A stretch of DNA of 6,659 nt from an uncultured Eubacterium sp. (GTDB taxonomy: Bacteria > Bacillota_A > Clostridia > Lachnospirales > Lachnospiraceae). The stretch lies in assembly GCA_947653505.1 (NCBI GenBank), contig CANTHI010000211.1:1-6659 (forward strand). The letters run 5' to 3'. Made by a program: the position numbers and the translations under genes. The notes under the pieces were generated by a model. The model was not told where the DNA came from. It searched no databases and was given only the letters and a program-made list of their open reading frames with translations. Below are positions 1 through 5,455 of this stretch, in pieces. Numbering within the stretch: the stretch's first letter is position 1; every line of letters starts with the position of its first letter.

Positions 1-132
1 AGCGAACCAGGTGTCGCGCCCGTCCGGTACCACAGCCTGGATGCAGAATACTTAGAACTTCTTGCATTCTGTAAAAGCCACAGGCAGACAGATCACCGCC
101 TCCCCTCCGGCGTCCGCATAGCCAGAATGTAA
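1..132 (+). CDS. possible C-terminal tail of an unidentified gene, cut by the left edge
   Basis: Frame 1 is open from the first base to a TAA at 130-132 and would encode the last 43 residues of a protein, ending in GVRIARM. The piece contains a plausible helix (DAEYLELLAFCKSH) followed by a basic tail. I do not recognise the family. Support is weak: a stretch this short is open by chance fairly often, and one minus-strand frame is also open across it. If real, the gene would converge on the histidine kinase gene with about 64 bp between the two stops. No convincing intrinsic terminator is visible in that gap. Confidence 0.3.
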   Translation, partial: SEPGVAPVRYHSLDAEYLELLAFCKSHRQTDHRLPSGVRIARM

Positions 133-196
133 CACTTTTATGTAAATTATTGCATTTCCGCTTAAGTTCGCCTATAGCAACCAGCCCCGGAACAAA
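133..196. other. convergent intergenic gap without a clear terminator
   Basis: This short gap lies between the stop of the possible left-edge gene and the stop of the kinase gene. I looked for a GC-rich stem followed by a T-run on either strand and found none. It contains a CTTAAG palindrome and one copy of ATGTAA, with a second copy 13 bp upstream, but nothing assignable. Confidence 0.4.
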
Positions 197-1213
197 TTAC
201 CTTACAATCCGGTTGGGAAGGCATATAAAAAAGCAGCTGCCCCTTCCGGCAGCAGAACGTACAGAAATGTATCCTTTTTGCAGCTCTATAATCTTTCTCG
301 CAAGGTATAACCCCAGTCCAAGCCCTTCGATTTTCGAGACGCTTTTTTCCCTGTAAAACCGTTTAAAAATATCGTTGACCTGTGCGGCCTCTATTCCTTT
401 TCCGTTATCCCTGACCTGTATTTCAGTATACATTTCTCCCACGTGGACAGAAATATGGATGCTTCCATATTCGGGTGTATATTTTACCGCGTTGTCCAGA
501 ATATTCCCGACTGCCTCAGCCGTCCATTTCATATCATGAACTATCTGAATGGAAGGACAGCAGTCCACCGATATCCCAATATGCTTCTGCTCCGCTTTCG
601 GAATCACATGACTGACCGCAACCGCCAGCGTTTCCAGTACTTTACTTTCTGACGGCTCCGGGTGAATCATCTCCGCCTCAAGTCTGGACGCCTTTACCAG
701 CGCATCCAGCAAAAATTCTACTTTCCCAAGCTGATTTATCATAATATCCATAAACTGCTCTGCCTGTCCGGCACCGGTCCTGTTATCCGAAAACATTTCG
801 CAGTACATATTGATATTGGAAAGGGGTGTTTTAATCTGATGTGCGATTTCGGAAATCATCTCCTGCAGTTCTTTTTTCTCTTTTTTCGTTTCCGCAGTCC
901 GGAATGCAATCACCCGTTCCATTTTTTCAAGCTCCATTCCAACCTTCGACGTAAGCGTTTCTTTATTCCATATTTCCCTGACCGGTTTTCCATGCATGAT
1001 CTGCTGCGCGTAAGAGAGTATCTGCGAAGACAGCGTTACAAACTGGCCACGGAAATAGAAATAACTTCCAGCGCCCAGAACGCAGAAAGCCAGAAAAATC
1101 CCGGTAAATAAAGCACGTACGGCCGGATCCGCAATATAAGAAAAGACAGCCGCTCCCCCGCCGGCCAGCAGAAGAATCTGGCCGCAGGCAAATACATATT
1201 CCATTCGTTTCAT
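197..1213 (-). CDS. sensor histidine kinase with two membrane helices and almost no extracellular loop
   Basis: This is an inner-membrane sensor kinase of 338 aa that would autophosphorylate and pass phosphate to the regulator encoded just upstream. Two hydrophobic helices (about residues 6-27 and 34-54) are joined by only about six residues. A linker and coiled-coil region (about 58-115) follows. The HisKA box is EIAHQIKTPLSNI with phospho-acceptor His125. The HATPase_c domain shows the N box (NILDNAVKY, about 237-245), G1 (DNGKGI, 269-274), F box (IFKRFYR) and G2 (GLGLGL, 297-302). All key residues are present. The frame opens at 1231, but the ATG at 1213 has a GGAG site 7 nt upstream and forms an ATGA overlap with the regulator stop, so I prefer it. 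Kinases of this build often sit beside Bce-type ABC transporters for antimicrobial peptides. None is visible here, so the signal is unknown. Confidence 0.92.
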   Translation of the reverse strand: MKRMEYVFACGQILLLAGGGAAVFSYIADPAVRALFTGIFLAFCVLGAGSYFYFRGQFVTLSSQILSYAQQIMHGKPVREIWNKETLTSKVGMELEKMERVIAFRTAETKKEKKELQEMISEIAHQIKTPLSNINMYCEMFSDNRTGAGQAEQFMDIMINQLGKVEFLLDALVKASRLEAEMIHPEPSESKVLETLAVAVSHVIPKAEQKHIGISVDCCPSIQIVHDMKWTAEAVGNILDNAVKYTPEYGSIHISVHVGEMYTEIQVRDNGKGIEAAQVNDIFKRFYREKSVSKIEGLGLGLYLARKIIELQKGYISVRSAAGRGSCFFICLPNRIVR

Positions 1214-1893
1214 CCATTTTCTCCGATCCATCTATAACCCAGTCCATAGATTGTTTTGATATATTCATGTTTTTCATCTGATATTTTATTTCTCAGTCTG
1301 CTCACATTCAGCGACAGCGTATGTTCATTGACATAATTTTCCTTCACATCCCAGATACGTTCCAGCAGAATTTCTTTCGTCAGGATCTGGCCCCTGCTCC
1401 TGCAAAAAACCTCCAGCAGCTCAAACTCCGTCGGCGTAAGCGAAAGAATCCGCTCATCCTTTCTGACCAGACGGTTTTCAAAATCCACGGTCAGATTTCC
1501 ACAGCGATAGATGAAAGATGTTCTGGCACCGTAGCATCTTCGCAGCACAGCCTGTATCTTTTCCATCACCACCCGGATCCGGAAAGGCTTTACGATATAA
1601 TCCTCCGCGCCTGCATGCAGTCCCTGAATCACATCTTCTTCCAGATTATGTGCCGTTAAAAAAATATACGGAATCTGACAACGCGATATGACATCCCTTG
1701 CAAAATCAAATCCATTCCCATCTGGTAAATTTACATCCAGCAAAATCAGATCAAATGATTCCGCCGCCAGACGGTTTCCGGCTTCTTTTATACTGCAGAC
1801 CGGAAACGGTATCATATCAGCATTCTGAATCTGATAACACAGTCCGGAATTTAAGATTTCATCATCTTCGATGACCAGAATTTTCTTTTTCAC
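1210..1893 (-). CDS. OmpR/PhoB-family response regulator, GTG start
   Basis: This is a cytoplasmic DNA-binding response regulator of 227 aa, the expected partner of the overlapping kinase. The receiver domain (about 1-118) has the acidic pair Asp10/Asp11, phospho-acceptor Asp53 in LILLDVNLPDG, the switch Thr80 in FLTA and Lys102 in the VKPF motif. The C-terminal winged-helix domain (about 128-225) shows SLTPTEFELLEVF, the recognition-helix region VNEHTLSLNVSRLRNKI and the closing GLGYRW. Length and all signature residues are normal for the family. The start codon is GTG, preceded 5 nt upstream by AGGAGG. A nearby ATG leads straight into a stop in another frame. The stop overlaps the kinase start as ATGA, which indicates translational coupling. 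Its targets cannot be read from the sequence. Autoregulation or control of the upstream symporter operon is only a guess. Confidence 0.95.
   Translation of the reverse strand: MKKKILVIEDDEILNSGLCYQIQNADMIPFPVCSIKEAGNRLAAESFDLILLDVNLPDGNGFDFARDVISRCQIPYIFLTAHNLEEDVIQGLHAGAEDYIVKPFRIRVVMEKIQAVLRRCYGARTSFIYRCGNLTVDFENRLVRKDERILSLTPTEFELLEVFCRSRGQILTKEILLERIWDVKENYVNEHTLSLNVSRLRNKISDEKHEYIKTIYGLGYRWIGENG
1221..1224 (-). promoter_or_regulatory. ribosome binding site deciding the kinase start
   Basis: GGAG on the minus strand lies 7 nt upstream of the ATG at 1213, inside the end of the regulator gene. The longer alternative start at 1231 has no comparable site, so this motif favours the shorter 338-aa kinase. 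Confidence 0.65.
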
Positions 1894-1898
1894 TGCAT

Positions 1899-1904
1899 CC
1901 TCCT
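1899..1904 (-). promoter_or_regulatory. ribosome binding site for the regulator (GTG start)
   Basis: A full AGGAGG lies on the minus strand 5 nt upstream of the GTG at 1893. It supports the non-ATG start and probably offsets the weaker initiation codon. Confidence 0.75.
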
Positions 1905-1916
1905 TTTTCTATCAGC

Positions 1917-1961
1917 AAAACAACCTTTTCAGGCTGAAAGCAATCTGCCCAAAAAGGTTGT
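1917..1961 (-). terminator. long hairpin with short U-tail between binding-protein and regulator genes
   Basis: Arms 1920-1934 and 1947-1961 pair over 15 bp with a 12-nt loop. Two of the pairs are G-U in the minus-strand RNA and would be C-A mismatches on the plus strand, which indicates the minus transcript is the functional one. The stem is followed by only about four U residues and then GC, so termination may be partial. It fits a terminator for the symporter/binding-protein operon, or a partial terminator that lets some transcription into the regulator and kinase genes. Confidence 0.6.
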
Positions 1962-1977
1962 ATGCCAGCCTGGACGT

Positions 1978-1983
1978 ATTCTA
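1978..1983 (-). promoter_or_regulatory. candidate -10 box for the regulator-kinase operon
   Basis: TAGAAT on the minus strand matches five of six -10 consensus bases, just after the binding-protein stop. I see no good -35 at 17 bp. Transcription from here would run almost directly into the 1917-1961 hairpin. This is a weak call, given because no better promoter is visible before the regulator gene. Confidence 0.2.
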
Positions 1984-1999
1984 AGAAACTGTTCCTAAG
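1981..1999. repeat. imperfect dyad at the binding-protein stop, possible operator
   Basis: Nine-base arms, CTAAGAAAC and GTTCCTAAG, flank a single central base. Seven of nine positions are complementary. The dyad spans the stop codon of the binding-protein gene and overlaps the candidate -10 box, which is where an operator for the regulator operon could sit. It could equally be chance. Confidence 0.3.
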
Positions 2000-2864
2000 T
2001 CTCTTCCGGCCGGATCGCCTCATTTATATAATCCAGCAGCTTTGCATTTTCCCTGCGTACTGCCGCTCCATACTGCTGTCCGCCGAAACGGTCGCCCAGA
2101 ATCGTCGTAGTATTGTCCACATAACCGCCCAGTATGCTCACATCCACAGCCATGACATCAATCGTTCCTTCCTTTAACGCCTGAAACATCGCCTGATAGC
2201 CCTGATATTCAAAAAAAACCGGATTGGTCTTTATACTGTTCATCGTTTCGATATAATTCAAAAAGGTCTTACGGGTCGTCGCGTTTTTCGCCACACCGAT
2301 TTTTTTCCCGTCCAGATCCGCAATTGAGCGGATATCACCCGTTCCAAGCGAATTGGCATCCGTCCCGGTCGTCTTTACCATCAGCCCGATATAATCCGTA
2401 TAATAGCTTTCTGAAAACGCAAACTTCTGTTTCCGCTCTTTTGTAATCGTATACGTAGCAAACAGACAGTCTACTTCATCCTGCTCCAGCTTTTCCTCAC
2501 GGTCCGCTACCGTCACGCCGGTAAAATGCACAAGCCCGCGTTCCTTTGCTTCATCCACACTCACCTGAAACAGGCCGGCCGCCGTCTGCCAGGCAAGCTC
2601 CACCTCCAGGCCGGACCAGGTATCTGTCTCTTCGTCGTAATAGCCCAGATCCGGCACATCCATTTTACAGCCAGCCCGCAGATACCCCCGTTCTTTAATC
2701 GTCTGTATCACCTGTTCATTTAAGACAGCTTCTTCCTGCTGACCGGAACTGTCCGGATGATCCGGCTGTTCTGCCGTCTGCCTGCCACAGCCACACAGGC
2801 CGGACAGCAGTACCGTCACAAGAGCCGTCAGTATCATCCCCGTGCGCAATGCCTTTTTACGCAT
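1995..2864 (-). CDS. amino-acid-binding lipoprotein (SBP_bac_3 type) next to a secondary symporter
   Basis: This is an extracytoplasmic solute-binding protein of 289 aa, likely for glutamate/aspartate or a related polar amino acid, anchored to the outer face of the membrane. A basic N-terminus (MRKKALR) and hydrophobic segment lead to the lipobox L-C-G-C, with Cys26 the probable lipidated residue. A Gln/Glu/Ser-rich linker (about 28-48) precedes the type 3 binding fold (about 50-286). Family signatures are the MDVPDLGYYDEETDTWSGLE segment near the start, TITKERKQKFAFSESYY (about 139-155), GVAKNATTRKTF (about 190-201) and LKEGTIDVMAVD (about 230-241). The open frame reaches 2909, but the ATG at 2864 has GGAGG 6 nt upstream and gives a proper signal peptide. 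It overlaps the symporter stop by 8 nt. No ABC permease or ATPase gene is in the window, which is unusual for this family. Confidence 0.9.
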   Translation of the reverse strand: MRKKALRTGMILTALVTVLLSGLCGCGRQTAEQPDHPDSSGQQEEAVLNEQVIQTIKERGYLRAGCKMDVPDLGYYDEETDTWSGLEVELAWQTAAGLFQVSVDEAKERGLVHFTGVTVADREEKLEQDEVDCLFATYTITKERKQKFAFSESYYTDYIGLMVKTTGTDANSLGTGDIRSIADLDGKKIGVAKNATTRKTFLNYIETMNSIKTNPVFFEYQGYQAMFQALKEGTIDVMAVDVSILGGYVDNTTTILGDRFGGQQYGAAVRRENAKLLDYINEAIRPEET

Positions 2865-4164
2865 TCTTTTCCTCCATTCTGTTAAACACTTCCCTGTCCA
2901 GATCTCCATTCTGATGCGCTACAATCGTCGTACATACCGCATCTCCGGTAATATTTACCGCCGTACGGATCATATCCAGAATCCGGTCAACCCCCATAAT
3001 CAGCATAATTGCCTCTACCGGAAGTCCGACTGCCGTAAATACCATCGAAAGCGTCACCAGTCCGACCGAAGGAATCCCCGCCGTACCGATCGAAGCCAGC
3101 GTTGCGGTCGCAATCACAGTCAGATACCCTTTTGGCCCAAGCTGCATCCCATATGCCTGCGCCGCAAACACGACCGCCACACCCTGCATAATGGACGTAC
3201 CATCCATATTGATCGTAGCGCCCAGCGGAATGGTAAACGAAGAAATCTTTCTGGATACACCAATCCGCTCTTCCAGCGTATCGATATTCATAGGTATCGT
3301 CGCATTAGAAGTCGACGTAGAAAACGCAAATGCCATAACCGGAAAGAATTTTTTGATAAATTTTACCGGATTCAGCCTCGTAAAAATCACAAGCAGAATC
3401 ATATAGACTCCCAGACACTGAATCAAAAGCCCCAGCAGCACGCTGCCCATATATTTCAGCAGCGGTATAAACGCATCAAATCCCAGATTCGCAAATGTCT
3501 TCGCAATCATACAGAACACGCCGACCGGAGCCAGACTCATGACCAGATTCGTCATTTCCATCATCAGCTCATTACACTGGTTAAACAGGTTGGCAATCAG
3601 CTCCGTCCGCTCTCCCATTTTAGCGAGCAGCACACCGATCAGCAGCGCAAACAGAATAATCTGCAGCATCGTACCATCAGCCAGCGCACCAACCGGATTC
3701 TCCGGTATGATATTCAGAATCGTATCTACGACCGATACATTTTCAGCAACAGTCGTCTCTCCCGTCTCAATCGAAGACATGTCCAGCCCCACGCCCGGCC
3801 TCACAACCGTAGCCACCGAAATAGCTACCGTAACCGCCAGCGCAGTCGTTAATAAATAAAACACAATCGTCTTGCCGCCGACTTTGCCAAGCGACTTCGT
3901 ATCCCCGATCGCAGAGCTGCCGCAGACAAGCGAACAAAAGACAAGCGGCACCACAAGCATTTTCATCAGCCGGATAAACCCATTGCCCACTACATAAAAA
4001 ATACCATCTACCAGCACCGCGTCCCTGAACGAAGAATGCGGCACAAACAGATTCAGAATCACCCCTGCAACCAGACCGCCAATCAGCCCGATAAAAATCT
4101 TTGTCGTCAGCCCCATTTTCTTTTTTTCACGAGTATCGTTTTTCCTGTTTCCCTCTTCCTGCAT
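2857..4164 (-). CDS. dicarboxylate/amino acid:cation symporter (DAACS/SLC1 family)
   Basis: This membrane-embedded secondary transporter of 435 aa belongs to the glutamate transporter family (GltPh-like) and takes up its substrate with Na+ or H+. After a short basic cytoplasmic tail (1-16), helices follow in the usual order. Family marks are the serine-rich hairpin FSTSTSNATIP (about 281-291), the NMDGT cation-site motif (319-323), the second hairpin SIGTAGIPSVG (358-368) and the last helix DRILDMIRTAVNITGD (393-408). In GltPh the equivalents of Asp397, Arg400, Thr401 and Asn404 bind substrate. All are kept here, and the Arg suggests an acidic amino acid or dicarboxylate. The frame opens at a TTG (4203), but the ATG at 4164 has GGAGGG 5 nt upstream. 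The binding-lipoprotein gene overlaps its 3' end. The exact substrate is inferred. Confidence 0.95.
   Translation of the reverse strand: MQEEGNRKNDTREKKKMGLTTKIFIGLIGGLVAGVILNLFVPHSSFRDAVLVDGIFYVVGNGFIRLMKMLVVPLVFCSLVCGSSAIGDTKSLGKVGGKTIVFYLLTTALAVTVAISVATVVRPGVGLDMSSIETGETTVAENVSVVDTILNIIPENPVGALADGTMLQIILFALLIGVLLAKMGERTELIANLFNQCNELMMEMTNLVMSLAPVGVFCMIAKTFANLGFDAFIPLLKYMGSVLLGLLIQCLGVYMILLVIFTRLNPVKFIKKFFPVMAFAFSTSTSNATIPMNIDTLEERIGVSRKISSFTIPLGATINMDGTSIMQGVAVVFAAQAYGMQLGPKGYLTVIATATLASIGTAGIPSVGLVTLSMVFTAVGLPVEAIMLIMGVDRILDMIRTAVNITGDAVCTTIVAHQNGDLDREVFNRMEEKNA
2871..2875 (-). promoter_or_regulatory. ribosome binding site deciding the binding-protein start
   Basis: GGAGG on the minus strand lies 6 nt upstream of the ATG at 2864, within the last codons of the symporter gene. 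It sets the start directly before the signal peptide and argues against the upstream in-frame ATG at 2909. Confidence 0.75.
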
Positions 4165-4169
4165 ATTTT

Positions 4170-4175
4170 CCCTCC
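4170..4175 (-). promoter_or_regulatory. ribosome binding site deciding the symporter start
   Basis: GGAGGG on the minus strand lies 5 nt upstream of the ATG at 4164. The upstream in-frame TTG at 4203 has no such site and would overlap the candidate promoter. Confidence 0.75.
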
Positions 4176-4194
4176 AGTCTACTGCCGTTGTTGA

Positions 4195-4200
4195 TTTATA
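4195..4200 (-). promoter_or_regulatory. candidate -10 box for the symporter operon
   Basis: TATAAA on the minus strand lies 31 nt upstream of the chosen ATG. It sits inside a small GATTT/AAATC dyad (4193-4206). No good -35 is seen at 17 bp, so an activator may be needed or the true promoter may lie elsewhere, including readthrough from the reductase gene. Confidence 0.3.
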
Positions 4201-4207
4201 CAAATCT

Positions 4208-4238
4208 TCCGCATACTTTTTCTGCTGTTTCCTGCGGA
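4208..4238. repeat. inverted repeat upstream of the symporter promoter
   Basis: TCCGCA (4208-4213) and TGCGGA (4233-4238) form a perfect 6-bp inverted repeat with a 19-bp gap. On the plus strand the right arm is followed by seven T residues, giving a terminator look, but no plus-strand gene needs ending here. Lying just upstream of the candidate -10, it could be a binding site. Function is unknown. Confidence 0.35.
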
Positions 4239-4300
4239 TTTTTTTATTTTCTGTTACATATCCCTCTTCCTTACATTTCCTTTGAGCGCGCTGCGAATCT

Positions 4301-5164
4301 TTATTGCGGGGCTTTATTTTTTTCGATGTAGGCTCTCAGCTCATCAAACCACTGCGGCATGACATAGATTTCTGTCATTTTCATCATAAGGTTTTCAAGC
4401 AGTATAGAGATCCGGCCCCGGTTTTCTACCGAAAAATAACCTTTTGCCAGCTCTGTATCATAACCCATCAGCGCCAGTATGGCAGTAGCAAATTCATGTC
4501 TGGAGCATCTTCCCTCACAGGAAGCGTGATAAATGCCATATTCCGTCTTATCCAGCAGACAGCTGATAAATCCGGCAAGCACATCCGCACTGGTCGGGCT
4601 GCCGATCCGGTCCAGCGGCACCTCAAACGGCGTACCGCTTTTTCCATGACTGACCACAAAGGAAAAATAATCTTCCTTTGCACCTTCACGCGCCGCGCCA
4701 TATACCCATGAGCTGCGTACGATCAGATGCTTTGGATTCAGCTCTTTCACATAATTTTCTCCGGCATACTTGGATTTGCCATACACAGACTGCGGGTCCG
4801 GCACATCAAACTCCGTCAGCTGCCCTCCGGACCGCCCGCTGAACACATCATCCGTCGAAAGCTGGATGATCTTCGCGTTCGCACTTCTGGACGCTGCCGC
4901 CAGATTTCTCGCACCGAGCGCATTGACTTTAAACGCCTGAACCATATTCTCCTCACAATAGGCCGCATCTGATATACTGGCACAGTTAATTACGATATTG
5001 GGCCTGTATATCTTAATGGACTGCTCCACCGCTTCCATATCCGTAATATCCACGTCCATATCTGTGCCAACGACCTTGTTGTCCATATCTTTTTTTAACA
5101 ATTCCACCAGCGCGGAACCAAGCCTTCCCTCGGCACCAGTGATCCAGATTGCATTTTTAAGCAT
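4301..5164 (-). CDS. RmlD-like sugar-nucleotide reductase (extended SDR, dTDP-4-dehydrorhamnose reductase family)
   Basis: This is a soluble NAD(P)-dependent reductase of 287 aa. The family reduces dTDP-6-deoxy-L-lyxo-4-hexulose to dTDP-L-rhamnose for cell-surface polysaccharide. The Rossmann motif GAEGRLG is at 10-16 and the catalytic YGKSK, with Tyr128 and Lys132, lies downstream of the STD motif (103-105). SSWVYG (151-156) and the C-terminal RISILLEN then W...LRAYI pattern match RmlD proteins. Length is typical. The usual STDYVF motif reads STDDVF here, replacing the family tyrosine with Asp106. No rmlA, rmlB or rmlC gene lies nearby, so the substrate may differ from rhamnose. The start is well set, with AGGAGG 5 nt before the ATG. 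It shares strand with the symporter but has its own leader and is probably a separate unit, although no clear terminator follows it. Confidence 0.88.
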   Translation of the reverse strand: MLKNAIWITGAEGRLGSALVELLKKDMDNKVVGTDMDVDITDMEAVEQSIKIYRPNIVINCASISDAAYCEENMVQAFKVNALGARNLAAASRSANAKIIQLSTDDVFSGRSGGQLTEFDVPDPQSVYGKSKYAGENYVKELNPKHLIVRSSWVYGAAREGAKEDYFSFVVSHGKSGTPFEVPLDRIGSPTSADVLAGFISCLLDKTEYGIYHASCEGRCSRHEFATAILALMGYDTELAKGYFSVENRGRISILLENLMMKMTEIYVMPQWFDELRAYIEKNKAPQ

Positions 5165-5224
5165 TTTAGCCTCCTTTTTTTGTTATGTATGGAATGTTTC
5201 CGACACATTTCACAGGTTTATCAC

Positions 5225-5256
5225 AAAAAAGTGCATCTCCATGATCAGAAATGCAC
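5225..5256 (-). terminator. intrinsic terminator in the leader of the reductase gene
   Basis: Arms 5231-5239 and 5248-5256 pair over 9 bp with an 8-nt loop, and the minus-strand RNA then reads UUUUUU (5230-5225). One pair is G-U only in the minus RNA, which fixes the strand. It lies between a predicted promoter and the reductase ribosome binding site, with no minus-strand gene upstream to terminate. It therefore looks like a leader terminator/attenuator or the end of a very short RNA. Confidence 0.7.
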
Positions 5257-5270
5257 CCTAACATAGCAAT

Positions 5271-5299
5271 ATTATAGCATGAGCCTGGGCAGAATGCAA
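5271..5299 (-). promoter_or_regulatory. predicted extended -10 promoter for the reductase gene
   Basis: The minus strand reads TTGCAT (5299-5294), a 17-bp spacer and a perfect TATAAT (5276-5271) preceded by TGC, the extended -10 signature. The -35 matches only TTG. Transcription would begin near 5264, about 8 nt before the terminator hairpin and about 100 nt before the reductase ATG. Confidence 0.6.
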
Positions 5300-5340
5300 G
5301 AAATTCCTGCATAAGCAGATTTACACGGGAAGGCAGAACG

Positions 5341-5375
5341 TTACTTATGCCACACGCCTTGCCATAAAAAAGTAA
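5341..5375. repeat. bulged dyad between the divergent promoters
   Basis: TTACTTATG (5341-5349) can pair with CAT (5363-5365) and AAGTAA (5370-5375), leaving a four-A bulge. It lies between the reductase and transglutaminase promoters, where a shared operator could sit. No U-tract follows on either strand. Confidence 0.25.
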
Positions 5376-5392
5376 GATTCGCGAAAAAACAA

Positions 5393-5421
5393 TTGAAAAA
5401 CATGTAAAATCAGGCTATCAT
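5393..5421 (+). promoter_or_regulatory. sigma-A-type promoter for the transglutaminase-like gene
   Basis: TTGAAA (5393-5398) and TATCAT (5416-5421) are separated by exactly 17 bp, and each matches consensus well. The expected start near 5428 gives a leader of about 28 nt. An 8-bp palindrome, TTCGCGAA (5378-5385), lies just upstream of the -35. Confidence 0.6.
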
Positions 5422-5455
5422 ATAGAAGAACAGCCTGGATGAAAGGAAATATAAA

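Larger units (their letters stand above)
4165..4300 (-). other. gap between reductase and symporter genes
   Basis: The gap carries the candidate symporter promoter, the 4208-4238 inverted repeat, and two direct TTACAT hexamers (4254-4259 and 4271-4276, plus-strand reading) 17 bp apart. No strong minus-strand terminator for the reductase gene is visible, so readthrough into the symporter gene is possible. Confidence 0.4.

Noticed and set aside
662..1111. Plus-strand open frame of 149 codons opposite the kinase gene
   Set aside because: Phe/His/Arg-rich composition, no recognisable family, and fully covered by the real kinase gene.
1214..1231. Longer kinase start at 1231
   Set aside because: No good ribosome binding site precedes it, whereas the ATG at 1213 has GGAG at 7 nt and an ATGA overlap with the upstream stop. 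It remains an alternative that would add six residues.
2842..3852. Long plus-strand open frame of 336 codons opposite the symporter and its overlap with the binding protein
   Set aside because: Its product is dominated by Arg, His, Asn and Gln with no domain-like pattern, while the minus strand encodes a well-marked symporter. It is a shadow frame.
5203..5256. Downstream leader segment 5203-5211 can pair with the left arm of the 5231-5256 terminator, resembling an antiterminator
   Set aside because: The segment is transcribed only after the terminator has formed and acted, and three of the nine pairs are G-U. It is unlikely to prevent termination.
59..5302. A 13-bp match (TTCTTGCATTCTG) between the left edge and the minus strand of 5290-5302
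   Set aside because: A match of this length on either strand is expected about once by chance in a window of this size. There is no flanking similarity.
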